DNA from: Argopecten irradians
Lineage: Eukaryota > Mollusca > Bivalvia > Pectinida > Pectinidae
DNA length: 64,000 nucleotides
NCBI RefSeq assembly: GCF_041381155.1
Contig: NC_091144.1
Location: forward strand, 12,843,544-12,907,543
Reading direction: 5' to 3'
Below the pieces are notes generated by a model that saw nothing but the letters and a program-made list of their open reading frames with translations, made no database searches and had not been told where the DNA came from. Each line of letters begins with the position of its first letter. Position 1 is the stretch's first letter. A program made the position numbers and the translations under genes. This document shows positions 12,640 through 23,424 of this stretch, piece after piece.

Positions 12640-14278
12640 TCATCGCCTAAACAGCACTGCATAGTAACTATTATAATTAATACATAATGCATACAAGCAT
12701 AAAATATTCAAAATATCAAACAAAACATCCATAAGATCTATATGGAGGAATGGCAACCAGTGATCAGAGGCACAGTGATTTGATTATTTACTATTGTGTA
12801 GTACAGTCAATGTATTTCTAATGTATTTTACATTACATGGAATATTAACAAAACTATTTTTATGTACTGTATTATATGCTCGGAAATCTATTTGTGGAAA
12901 CTCAATAGTACACTCAAATATATATTTGTTGGCCTGATCCTCACATTCACAACAACCTGATAGAATCCTATCTAGATTGTAGTGGTTGTGATTATCATCA
13001 AATAATTTATCTTTTAAAGTTCTGGGGGATTATCATGTTTCACACAATCAAGAAAATAATGTTGTACCGTTTCCTGAGCATTACCACAGATACAAGTTTG
13101 TGATTCGATAAGATGGTCCCTTTAAAGATCAGAATTAAGATCACTTGAAGAATTTCTAAGTTGACATAATAAAATATTATACTTCCTTTCACCTGTATTT
13201 ACAAATGTATTGTTCCTAGTTGTGTGTGTGGTAATGTCACTTACATATCTTTGAAAGAGTTGCTTAAATTGGTATAATGATGTAATATTAGTTAAGTCAA
13301 ACCTTGCTGCAAGTTCATTATAATCTGTAATTATAGACGGTAAAAAACTTTTTGCATATGCAGTTAACCTGCATACAGGTATTGTAAAGATTCATTCATT
13401 TCTTAGAAAATATGGATTTACGTTATTTAAAAAGGGTTCAATCAATTCTGTTGTAAGTGGGAGCAACTCCTATAATAATTTTACACAAGAGAATTAGTCT
13501 ATGTTTTCCATCTTGCAGCAAGGGTGTCCCAACCAAGTTCAGTTTATAGTGCGAGGTTCCCTTTCGCAGTCCTGTTATAACTCTAGCTGCATCTAATTGA
13601 ATTGAGTCAATTAATACTACCTCATGTTGATTACAGTTATCAAAATTATTAAAGTAAGGGGTCTTATATAAGCATTATATAGTGATGAGTGTTTTGCGAC
13701 TCATTTTATATTTAACAGACTTAAAGATGCTCCACCGCTGACAAATGGTATTTTTTCACTATCAAAAACAAGAGCAGACGATTTCGTATTTTTCTTCAGT
13801 TACAAAAGTTACTTACTTTACACCATTACCACCATTGAAAAGTTTGAACTTCTAATTCTACCTCAAGTTAAAATATGAAAAATAATTAATTGCATCCCGA
13901 AAAAATTCCGTGTCACTATATCCTATATGGAATGAAGTACTGATTGCGCATGCACAAAAGGCGATATGAAGTATTTTATATTATTTGGTGTGTTAATTAG
14001 ATATGTATATACACGATTAAACCCCAATTATTGTTCAATTGATGAATTTCATTAATGCTCTGTCGGCGGTGGAGCATCTTTAAGTAAGAGAATACGCTTA
14101 CTAGCTTTATTATAGATGAAATGTATATGATGAGGCCACTTACCATCTTCAGAGAAGAAAACACCAAGATGTTTATGATTAGATACATTTTTAGTTTGAA
14201 AAACAATATCAGGAATGATATTTCTTTTCCGATAAAGAATATGTTTTTGAAGGATTAAACTTTATTTCCTATTTCCCA
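12640..14278 (-). mobile_element. Non-LTR retrotransposon fragment split by a nested MITE
   Basis: Antisense pol-like sequence: SNHKHLGVFFSEDGKWPHH near 14170, then NKASKRILLLK up to 14084. The frame is interrupted by the MITE at 13721-14083 and resumes with SVKYKMSRKTL. Further along are LDAARVITGLRKG near 13575 and the zinc-knuckle-like ILSGCCECEDQANKYIFEC near 12940. Many stops, so it is dead. The lower boundary is approximate; the upper end runs into the minisatellite at 14276. Confidence 0.7.
13721..14083. mobile_element. TTAA-flanked MITE, copy 2, nested in a retrotransposon
   Basis: 363 bases with the same terminal inverted repeats and internal blocks as the copies at 12168 and 52149. 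Removing it with one TTAA restores an uninterrupted pol frame across the junction (LLLK-SVKYK), which fixes the insertion boundaries and the TTAA target duplication. Confidence 0.85.
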
Positions 14279-14331
14279 TGTACCCTGTACCCTGTACCCT
14301 GTACCCTCTTCTCTGTAACCCCTACCCCCTA
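14276..14331. repeat. Minisatellite, CCCTGTA unit
   Basis: ACCCTGTACCCTGTACCCTG followed by decayed copies. It is the reverse complement of the GGGTACAG array at 14584-14839 and lies at the outer edge of the palindrome. Confidence 0.8.
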
Positions 14332-14342
14332 CATGAATTGGT

Positions 14343-14557
14343 ATTACAGCTTACGCATGCGTGGGTTATGACACCTTAGATGTTCGAGTGAATTACAAGA
14401 TATCATTAAGGAATCGTTTCAAGGAGCCTCTTATTACTTGATATATGCATTTTTTGTTTTTATATCAAGTAATAAAAGACTCCTTGAAACGATTCCTTTA
14501 TCTATTGTAATTCACTCGAACATCTAAGGCGTCATAACCCGCGCATGCGCAAGCGGA
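14343..14557. repeat. Large palindrome, about 95-base arms
   Basis: Left arm contains GGGTTATGACACCTTAGATG and AAGGAATCGTTTCAAGGAG; the right arm is its near-reverse complement, around a T-rich loop near 14449-14465. A third copy of one arm lies at 14888-15000 in direct orientation to the right arm. Confidence 0.85.
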
Positions 14558-14583
14558 TAGGCCATAATAGCAACTCATGTCGT

Positions 14584-14839
14584 GGGTAGGGGGTACAGGG
14601 TAGAAGGTACAGGGTAGAGGTTACAGGGTACAGGGACCAGGGTACAGGGTACAGGGTATGGGGTACGGGTTACAGTGTACAGGGTACGGGGTACAGGGTA
14701 CCGGGTACAGGGTACGGGGTACGGGGTACAGTGTAGAGGTACAGGGTACGGGGTACAGGGTACCGGGTACAGGGTACAAGGTACGGGATACAGGATATGG
14801 GGTACAGAGTACAGGGTACGGAGTACAGGGTACGCAAGT
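14584..14839. repeat. Minisatellite, GGGTACAG/GGGTACGG unit
   Basis: About 30 variants of a 7-8 base unit. Its apparent frames encode only GTGYRV-type repeats and are not treated as genes. Confidence 0.9.
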
Positions 14840-14887
14840 ATGACGCGGAAAAAATTACCGACTGTTATTGTTTTGAAAGTATTTGAA

Positions 14888-15060
14888 AATTTGCCTTTAT
14901 ATCAAGTAATAAAAGGCTCATTGAAACGATTCCTTCTCTATTGTAATTCACTCGAACATCTAAGGCGTCATAACCCGCGCATGCGCAAGCGGATAGGCCA
15001 TAATAGCAACTCATGTAGTGGGTAGGGGGTACAGGGTAGAAGGTACAGGGTAGAGGGTAC
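14888..15060. repeat. Half copy of the palindrome plus minisatellite
   Basis: Repeats ATCAAGTAATAAAAGGCTC through CCGCGCATGCGCAAGCGGAT and GGGTAGGGGGTACAGGGTAG, nearly identical to 14466-14615. This makes a left-half / right-half / right-half arrangement. Confidence 0.8.
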
Positions 15061-15191
15061 TAGAATCAGTTACATAAATTTTAGTTGGTTTCTGAAATAC
15101 TCGAAACTGAAGAGGCTGTTGAGTGTTTGACATTCAGTACAATTTATTTTCAAAAACCTGTTGTTAACAATGCCCCCACCCCCTCCCTCTA

Positions 15192-15307
15192 TTCTACATT
15201 TTATGTAAGTGAACAGTAACTTCTACATTTTATGTAAGTGAACAGTAACTTCTACATTTTATGTCAGTGAACAGTAACTTCTACATTTTATGTAAGTGAA
15301 CAGTAAC
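15192..15307. repeat. 29-base tandem repeat, four copies
   Basis: Unit contains TTCTACATTTTATGTAAGTG and AACAGTAAC; four near-identical copies, one with a single A-to-C change. Confidence 0.9.
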
Positions 15308-15309
15308 TT

Positions 15310-16155
15310 AAAAGGCAATGTACAATTAAGCAATAAACTGTTACCAGATTGGACATACAGTTGATAGGAAGCCCATCCGGAAGGAAGATAAATAGAATGG
15401 CGCCTGTTGGCATGCATCGCATGAAAAGTTAGAAATATTCTAAAAATATTTAATTATGTTAAAATGATATAGCAAAACTTCTCTTCTTAAAGAAAAATAA
15501 CACCTGTAACATGTTTTTGGTAAGAATAACGAAAACATGAGATTTTATCAATCTCGGTTCACTTCCCGCCCCGTTAAAACACGTGTTAACCCCTGATTTC
15601 CGATGTATTACCTACGAAGAGTTGACTTAGTTTTTTGTCGAATATGAACAGGTGTTGGATTAAGAAAATATTTTTTGTTGCTGTTTTGAAGAATATATCT
15701 AAATATATTAGAATACATAGAAAACTTGTCATAAATACAATTTCTATTTTTTTATTGGGGTGTTCGAGGACTGGTCCCTTCTTACGTAATTTCCGCCATT
15801 TTGACAGTGATCTTTGACTCGCTGTCGTAAACAAACTAACATGTGAACTTAATTTTAATTTTGTTGAAAATATTCGTCATAAGTCTGTCCTAAGTTACAA
15901 TAATACAAACATCAACCATTGCTTACGATCTTAATTTGAACAGCCAACCCTATTTTTTTGTTCGAGCACTGGTCAGGGGAGTCTAGATAGTTTGACAAGG
16001 AATTGTCTACCCTAAGAGGAGATTCACGACAATCTAACACTCGACAAGCATCGGGTAAGAAAACACTGGATCTCCTCCTCAGGAAGGCATTTCTCTGCCA
16101 ATGCTCAAGGTATGAAAGGGAAAGATCATATTAATTATTTCCCACGATAATGCTG
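15310..16155. other. FEM1-like gene 3' flank, no other gene recognised
   Basis: Mostly unique AT-rich sequence. On the - strand ATGGCGGAAATTAC followed by GTAAGA near 15790 looks like a promoter-proximal start but has no downstream exon support. A reverse-strand AATAAA lies at 15751-15756. Confidence 0.4.
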
Positions 16156-16818
16156 TCATCTGTGCAGTTCCACGAAAGCTTCCAGTAGCGAAGGGAGATA
16201 ACCGCGGTACGACATACCTGTGTCAACTATAACCCTAGCTGTCATACACTTCAAAGTGATATACTTGAGTGGACACAATAGGTCTTGCTTCAACAGGAAT
16301 TCCAATGGAACATCTTTGCCAGAGTTCCGAGCATCAATGTGCGCGCCATTTTCTATCAACGACCACGCCAATTCCTTCCATTGACCTGCTCGCCTTGGAC
16401 TGTTTCTTTGTTTCCGCCATGATGCTATACAGTGGTGGAGTGGTGTGTTCCTCTCCTTGTCTGTGCTATTCACATACGCTCCTGTTGTTATTAAACATCG
16501 AATGAGACCAATAGATGGAACATCATTGTCAGTATCATTTGGATCTATCATCAAAGCTAAATGCAGAAGCTGCTCTCCCTCCTCGCTAGCTGTGTTAAGC
16601 ATTACTGCTCGCTTCACATGGTCGATGAAATTATCACACTCTACATCCTGGTCTATCGAAACGAAGAATAAATTCATTAAACCAATGGTGTACACAAGTA
16701 GGGACCTGAATGTGCGATATGTGTTCTCTTCGAGAGGACGGATTTTCAGAACATCAGTGAATTCCTGTAGTAGCTCCACAACCATGCCAAAGATATCCAC
16801 AATGTCACTGCTTTGTAC
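16156..16818 (-). CDS. FEM1C: FEM1-like exon: C-terminal ankyrin repeats and VHL-box-like end
   Basis: Acceptor ACATTACAG next to 16818; 220 codons and TGA at 16156. Contains IGLIRCLITTGAYVNSTD, a second repeat, and the C-terminal LKCMTARVIV segment that in FEM1 proteins contacts elongin C and CUL2. Confidence 0.88.
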   Translation of the reverse strand, partial: VQSSDIVDIFGMVVELLQEFTDVLKIRPLEENTYRTFRSLLVYTIGLMNLFFVSIDQDVECDNFIDHVKRAVMLNTASEEGEQLLHLALMIDPNDTDNDVPSIGLIRCLITTGAYVNSTDKERNTPLHHCIASWRKQRNSPRRAGQWKELAWSLIENGAHIDARNSGKDVPLEFLLKQDLLCPLKYITLKCMTARVIVDTGMSYRGYLPSLLEAFVELHR

Positions 16819-18318
16819 CTGTAATGTAAATAATACACTTCATTGTTTTTGTCTAAATTATCAAAGTCCGTATTAACCTTGTGAGTTTAAAAGAAAAAAT
16901 ATTACTTCATATACATACATCTGACACTTCAGTGTCAGTTACTGATCATAGGTCATTCTTTTTTCCAAAGATACTTCTCTGTTAAAAGGACGTGAAACAA
17001 AAGAAATCTCATGATTTACCGATTTGCATTTCTCGTAATATTGCAAATAATAAGAACCAAAAGTAAACTAAGTTGTTACCTTCTCACTGCTTTCATCTGA
17101 TGACGACTGTTCAGAAATCGCTTTGAACAAGTCGACAAACATTCGCAAGTCTGATACCAAGTCCTCGTCAGACGTAGGTACCGCATGTCTTCGTAAAAGA
17201 AAGGCATATTTCCAGAGATCGATCGCACGCCGGTAATGTTTGTAATCGGCGTACACAGCTCCACGGTAACGTATTCCATAAATTGTCTGTTCGTTGCGAG
17301 TGCCTAGGATTCTTTCACGCGTTAGCAGGGCATGCATGTAAATTGTGTCCTTGTCTGCACCTACCAAAGTTCTACACTGCTCAGGTGTTGCACATTCTCT
17401 GTGAAATTGGTAAGCCTGTTTTGTTTCGTTTGCAAGGATTTTTCTTAGTGGTGCCTCTGGATTAGCAAATCTTAACTCCATCGCCATTTCCCACAAATCT
17501 ATTCCTTCCGAAATATTGTTGTATTCGTCGATAATAGTTGCGCCCAGTAACTCATACCCATTCACAAGTCGAGAAATCTTCATCGCAGTATTGTCCCTGA
17601 TGTAATTGAATATCGTCCGATTTCCTTGAATTGCTGCGAGATAGAGGATGTGAACTTCTGAGGTAATTGTCACGAAATGAGATGCACCAGCAGTAAGAAA
17701 TAACTCCACCAGATCCAGCCGCCCCAACTCGATAGCATGATACATAGCGGAGTATCCACTGATGGTTGTAGCATTGACAGCTATGCCATGACTAATCAAA
17801 AACTGACACAACTCAAGTGAACCTTTGGTTGCATTGATAAGACATGTACCACCGTAAACATTCCGCTTGTGAATATCTGCACCATTTTCCACTAGATATT
17901 TCACAATGTCTAAATTACCGCAGTAACAAGCGCATCGTACTGCTGTCGAGTTGGTGGAAGTAGTGGAGTTCACATCAGCTCCATAGCTTACGAGGAGTTT
18001 CACAAGAGATAAATGTTCTTCACTGACGGCCACCCATAATGGAGTCACCCATTCTTTGAAGTTTTCCTTACATATTTGGTAAAATCCGCGAAGTTCAATG
18101 TCGGGATTACATTCCATCAACATGTACTTCACAATATCTTCTCGGTCTTTGTAACAAGCGAGAAAAAATGGTGCACAATCCCCTTGGACATGGTTTACAA
18201 TTTGTCTTCGCTCCTTATGGCCAGTGTTGTTCAAATATGTTTTTAATGCTTCAAAGTTGCTTGAATAGATAAACGATTTTATTTCTTTACTTGCAATGTC
18301 CAACTGCTTTCCTTCCAT
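16156..18318 (-). CDS. FEM1C: FEM1A/C-like ankyrin-repeat substrate receptor
   Basis: Two coding exons, 18318-17080 and 16818-16156, joined at phase 0 (EK|VQSSDIVD) across a 261-base intron; 633 residues against roughly 620-670 for vertebrate FEM1 proteins. Residues about 45-270 form ankyrin repeats (PLWVAVSEEHLSLVKLLVSY, LDIVKYLVENGADI). The FEM1-specific middle follows with YELLGATIIDEY, RERILGTRNEQT and IRYRGAVYADYKHYRRAIDL. Two more ankyrin repeats (QLLHLALMI, NTPLHHCI) precede a C-terminal VHL-box-like end, LKCMTARVIVD...LLEAFVELHR. FEM1 proteins are receptors of CUL2-RING ubiquitin ligases that read C-terminal degrons; that role is inferred. Sequence near the end is closer to FEM1A/C than FEM1B. 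The ankyrin part is divergent, so this may be a lineage-specific paralogue. Met at 18318 is the first clean in-frame start; an upstream exon could add about 20 residues. Confidence 0.88.
17080..18318 (-). CDS. FEM1C: FEM1-like exon: N-terminal ankyrin repeats and middle region
   Basis: 413 codons from Met (MEGKQLDIASKEI) to the donor GTAACA after EK. An acceptor CTTGCAG lies at 18363-18369, so the exon itself reaches 18362, and the 44 bases above the Met are either 5' UTR or additional coding sequence. Confidence 0.85.
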
Positions 18319-19224
18319 GTTGTTGACACCACTATTTTGGGCAGTACTGTGTAAAATGTCATCTGCAAGTAAGAAAAAACAATGAGTTAAAGAAAAATAG
18401 CATGCGTTCACCATAGATCGAAATAATGTTCACAGTCACCAAATAATACATTGACAATACACGAGAACGATTCGAAGAATACAATCATAACTAAAAAACA
18501 TAAATTTGATGATGAAATGTGGATAACTTCTGATGGCCGGCCACGCTTGGGTGTATATCATTCTGAGAACCGAGAAAATATAATGATACTTTTGTATGTC
18601 CTCATTTATAAACACTATTCCGTTGATGGTTTATCGTACGGTAGAGTATTTGACTTAAACCCGACTGTAACACTAGGCTTGCATGTGTAGTTTGCGTATC
18701 CCCATTCTGATATTATAAAGCGCGCACACAAACTGTCTTTTTAATCAGTGCAAACTATAAATTGCTCATTTTTAGGAATGTTAAATAGCAGATTCCGTCA
18801 GTATGATGTTGGTTACTTGAGTGTAAATGATAAAGACAGCTCAAGGTTTTACTACCTTATAAGCAAATGCCAACTCATTTATATGAAATGAGGGACGTAA
18901 GGTGCGATAACAGAGTTATCGTTCCTTCGAAACGAATGTTAACCATGACATCTTTTAGCTACATGTATCAACCAGGTTATAACCGCCATTTGGGTAATAA
19001 AGAAATTTACACAAAGTTTTTAACGATATTTTACAGTTAAGTAAATCCAGACGTGATCTATCGACTGAGATAGTGGCTGACTCTGCGAAAATTCATTTGA
19101 GGGAGAAATTTTTGGTCAAGCAGGCAAAAATCGACATTTTCACCGCTAGTTTCTGTTAAATTCGTCCATTTTACAATGCCAGTATTTAAATTAAATATCT
19201 GAATCAGTATTTATTGCAGGGTCA

Positions 19225-19457
19225 TTTAAGAAAATGATAGAGGAAAGTCTGAGTACCCGTAGAAAAACCACTGACATGACTTGCAGTCAGTATCTTGAAT
19301 CTATCCCACATGGGATTCAAAATATGACCTGCAGTCAGTATCTCGAATCTATCCCACATGGGATTCAAACTGATAGCCCAAAGACCTGTACATGTACATG
19401 TAGAGGGCTTATGGTAAATATGTTGAGACATCTTAACCACTCGGCAACCACAGCCCC
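19225..19457 (-). mobile_element. tRNA-derived SINE with an internal 48-base duplication
   Basis: On the - strand the head GGTTGCCGAGTGGTTAAGAT is an A-box-like tRNA segment, followed by a B-box-like GTTTGAATCCC, then GTCAGTGGTTTTTCTACGGG. The 48 bases containing TTGAATCCCATGTGGGATAG are repeated in tandem (19278-19373), so the B box region is present twice. The body matches the SINE at 32535. Confidence 0.75.
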
Positions 19458-19492
19458 AACCAAGCTTGTAACTCCATCTTTTTCACCTTCGA

Positions 19493-19594
19493 AATAACCA
19501 TCAACTTCGCTAGCCAAGGGTATTAGGCCGATTCTCTTTCTACTACGAAGATAATCGGACTTAATACCCTCGGCTAGCGAAGTTGAATAACCAT
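19493..19594. mobile_element. 84-base palindromic MITE with 9-base target duplication
   Basis: Element 19502-19585 has arms CAACTTCGCTAGCC...GGCTAGCGAAGTTG that extend to about 33 bases. It is flanked on both sides by AATAACCAT (19493-19501 and 19586-19594). The 9-base duplication fits a Mutator-like origin. Confidence 0.8.
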
Positions 19595-20575
19595 ATGCGT
19601 ACTAATAAGTGACCAATACTGATAAATGGACCGAAAACAAAATTAATCATAACTTTAAATTAAAGTGATTTTGAAGTCATTTTGCTGGGACAAATATTAT
19701 GAAATCATTGTGTGTTTGTCTAAAATTGCAGGAAGAAAACAAGATTTTCACCTGGGATGGGAAAGGGGAGGTAATTGGCTTATTTGCTCACTTTCATGCA
19801 TGCAGCTAAAATTCATTTCAAAACCACAAGGTTCAAACTAATATCAGATTTTTATAAATAATTTTGACCAAAGTTTATTTGTTAACTGTTCTCAAACATT
19901 ATCATTGGGTTTTTTTTTGCCTAATATAATCATTAAAAATGAAAACATATCATTTTAATAGAAATAAAATAGTTTGCACCCTTAAATTTATCATTATATG
20001 AGCTTTATAAGGACATATGATTTTTCTTGAAAAAAACCTACCCAACAGTAATTTGTCTTTTAGATGACAACTTTACCAGTCATGAATGTTTTTGAAATTT
20101 TGAATATAGTTTTCTAACATTATGTGCTAATATGTTGTTAAATATTTTTGGTGTACAAGAACTGGAAATGGGTGTACCATTTTGGTGAAAATTCGATATT
20201 GCTATAAATAGACCTCCAAATTTGTAATAGTGTACATAAATATTTTGTACCCTATATGCAGACATCACATATGTGTGATACAGATCAGGCATTAGAATCA
20301 CACGGATCACAGAAGATTTTTTTTCAGTTTGCATCACATTTCACATTACATATATACACTAGAAGGAATATACGTACCCGGACTGCTATACCTAATTTCT
20401 TAAGATGACAACATTATCTGTCAAAAAAACTTTTGAGCTACTATATTGCAGCTACATATACACATGTACATGTGAAGTGGAACGTTGTGTGTTGATTAAT
20501 ATTTTCACAATCACTATATCATATAGCCACTAAGTGTTATGGAAATTTTTGTCAAAAATTCATTACAGATTTATT

Positions 20576-20582
<7 letters not shown>

Positions 20583-20606
<24 letters not shown>
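20583..20606. repeat. TA microsatellite
   Basis: Uninterrupted TA repeats beside the possible pogo-like terminus. Confidence 0.85.
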
Positions 20607-21061
20607 TACAGTGGAACTCGGTTAATATGAACTCAAAGGGACCAAGATAAAAATTTGAGTTTTCCGATTGTTCGAATTAAAAAGTTCTCAATTCTATTGA
20701 CAATCTTTGCTAAGTACATGTATATATAGATCTACTTGTTCTGTGTCGTAAAACGATGTAAGCAAGGAAGATGTCAAAATCGTTGGCGTATGTTTGATTA
20801 ATTTATATTCATAATGGGTTTTTTTTCTCTGAAACCTTGCTAGCTACAGCACATACAAACATTGCACATTAGTTTAGAAAAAAGGGGGCTGTCATGGCTA
20901 TTATTCTTGGCAACACTGTTGTTTATATTTTGCAGTTCGACAAATTTGACTCCATGGAAAGAAATGTTTTCTCTCAGCTTCGCTCTCGAGAAAATTTTAA
21001 ATACTTCTTTCCAGGGAGACAATTCTAGATGTACTGTATTCCACGTTACATAGGGCTATAA

Positions 21062-21300
21062 TTGTATATGGCTGGTGAATGGTTGAGATGTCCACACAGA
21101 ATACCACAAGCCCTGGTTTCAATCGCGAGTTTGATTCCCAGTAATTTGTTCGGTATTGACTGCTGATCAATGGTTTTTCTCTGAGTACTCCGGTTTGCCT
21201 TGAGTATCTAATTATATAAACCTGGCACATCCAAATATGTAAAATGGAAGATTTGCAGTAACTGGACAGATGCAACCACTGAATAAAAAACCCAACAAAG
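21062..21300 (+). mobile_element. tRNA-derived SINE, degenerate
   Basis: GGCTGGTGAATGGTTGAGAT (A box), GCGAGTTTGATTCCC (B box), then GGTTTTTCTCTGAGTACTCC and AAACCTGGCACATCC, in the same order as the copy at 32535. Confidence 0.7.
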
Positions 21301-21911
21301 ACAAGAGACTTGGAAATTCTACATGTTATGTCACAGTAACGGAAGTTAAATGAAAGTTTAACTAAAAGTGAATTACATTTTTACATATCGGACCATATAC
21401 CGATATGTATGTGACACACATTGTGTACAACTCAACCCCAACCCCCAAATAAAAAAACACCAATTCCATTATCTATTTAACATTAAACAAGCTGCTGAAG
21501 AAATTTGATTTTACTTTGAGAGAATTTCTTCCATAAACATGATTTTTAAAAGTCTTTTTTAATTTAGATACATGTACACAATGTATAATGAAAAATTTCT
21601 AGTTCATCAATATTTAACATAAAATTTACAGATAAAGAAAATGAAAAGCATCAAAAATGTAATAATTTTCTTATTCTAGAACCTGTTCTAGCTATCATAA
21701 AATTATTGCACAAAGTAATTAAGCCATATAGCATTAGACCAAATTTTGAAACATATATATACATGTACAATGTATTTACATTAATATCTGTCTGTATACC
21801 TATATACAGTGTAATTATATAAAGCAACAAGTAGATCACAGCTATATATACAAACAGACATTGTAGTTGCACATAAAATTTGACTAAGAATGTCTCATTT
21901 AGCTATATTCT

Positions 21912-23424
21912 AACAAGAGGCCCATGGGCCTTAACGGTCATCTGACTATTTGCACAATACAACATTATTTAAGTCATTTAAAGATTTTAGCCATTTCGAC
22001 ACCTGTAACCTTGAATGAAAATCAAGGTCATTTCTTTTAAAACAAATATGGTAGCCCTTCATCCTAGCATGTCACAGGCCCAATAACAGGTCTCTAGGCC
22101 TCTTTGTTATTAAAAAAAAAATATTTTAAGATTTTAGCCTATTTGACCCTGTGACCTTGGATGAAGGTCAAGGTCATTCATTTGAACAAATTTAGTAGCT
22201 CTTCTTCCCAGCATGTCACAGGCCCAATATCAGGTCTCTAGGCCTCCTAGTTATTCTCAAGAAGTCGTTTAAGGATTTTAACCTATTTGACCCCTGTGAC
22301 CTAAAATGACAGTCGAGGCCATTAATTTGAACAAACTTGGTAGCCCTTCATCCAAGCATGCAGCAGGCCCAATATGAGAATCCTAGACCTTTCGGTTCTT
22401 GAGAAGAAATTGTTTAAAGATTTAAGCCTATTTGACCCCTGTGACCTTGAATGAAGGTCAAGGTTATTCATTTGAACAAACTTGGTAGCCCTTCATCCAA
22501 GCAGGTGGCAGGCATAATATGAGAACCCCAAGCCTATCGGTTCTTGAAAAGAAGTCATTTAAAGATTTTAGCCTATTTAGCCTATTTGACCCCTGTGACC
22601 TTGAATGAAAGCCAAACACATTCATTTGAACAGATTTGGTAGCCCTCTATCCCAGCCTGCTACATGTCTAATACCAGTACCCTAGGCCTTCTAGTCCTTG
22701 AGAAGAAGTCGTTTAAAGATTTAAGCTTTTTTGACCCCTGTGACCTTGAATGAAGATCAAGGTCATTCATTTGAACAAACTTGATAGCCCTTTATCCCAG
22801 CATGTCAGGGGCCCAATATCATGTCTTTAGGCCTCTTAGTTATTCTCAAGAAGATATTTAAATGATTTTAGCCTTTTTGACCCCTGTGATCTTAAATGAG
22901 GGTCAAGGTCATTCATTTGAACAAACTTTGTAGGCCTTCATCCCAGCATGCTACAGGTCCAATATCAGTACCCTGGGTCATCTGGTTCTTGAGAAGAAGT
23001 CGTTTAAAATTTTTAGCCTATTTGAACCCTGTGACCTTGAATGAAGGTCAAGGTCATCTATTTGAATAAAATTTATAGCCCTTCATCCCAGCATATCAGG
23101 GGCCCAATATCAGGTCTCTAGGCCTCTTAGTTATTCACAAGAAGTCGTTTAAGGATTTTAACCTATTTGACCCCTGTGACCTTAAATGACAGTCAAGGTC
23201 ATTAATTTGAATAAACTTGGTAGCCCTTCATCCCAGCATACTGCAGGCCAAATACCAGTACCCTGGGCCTTTCGGTTATTGAGAGGAAGTCGTTTGAGTG
23301 AAAAGTTTACGCACGGTGGACGGTGCACGGTCGACGACGGACGGTGCACGGTGGACGGCGCACGATGACGGACGGTGCATGATGACAATAGGTCATCCTA
23401 ACCCTTCGGGTCAGATGGCCTAAA
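21912..23424 (-). mobile_element. Tandem-repeat mobile element, family A
   Basis: About 1.5 kb with nine copies of a unit of about 146 bases built on GACCCCTGTGACCTTGAATG and TTGAACAAACTTGGTAGCCC. Read on the - strand it starts with a hairpin (CTGACCCGAAGGGTTAG) and GTCCGTC-type repeats, and ends GGCCCATGGGCCTCTTGTT. A second full copy lies at 38521-39991, also with nine units. No protein coding. The terminal hairpins and internal tandem repeats suggest a non-autonomous rolling-circle (Helentron-like) element; that is inference. Confidence 0.75.

Larger units (their letters stand above)
18420..21911. other. Intergenic or FEM1 first-intron sequence, no gene recognised
   Basis: Low-complexity AT-rich sequence with short unsupported frames. 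Apart from the SINEs, the 84-base MITE and a possible pogo-like terminus at about 20629-20700 (CAGTGGAACTCGGTTAATAT after a TA run), nothing is seen. Confidence 0.5.

Noticed and set aside
14658..15025. Open frames with GTGYRV-type repeats
   Set aside because: They are translations of the GGGTACAG minisatellite; no splice sites, start context or protein-like composition.
15770..15834. Minus-strand ATGGCGGAAATTAC with donor as a gene start
   Set aside because: Promoter-like look, but no downstream exon or homologous protein was recognised.
21912..23424. Regular repeats that could suggest a CRISPR array
   Set aside because: Units are 146 bases with no unique spacers, in a eukaryotic genome; a tandem-repeat element explains them.
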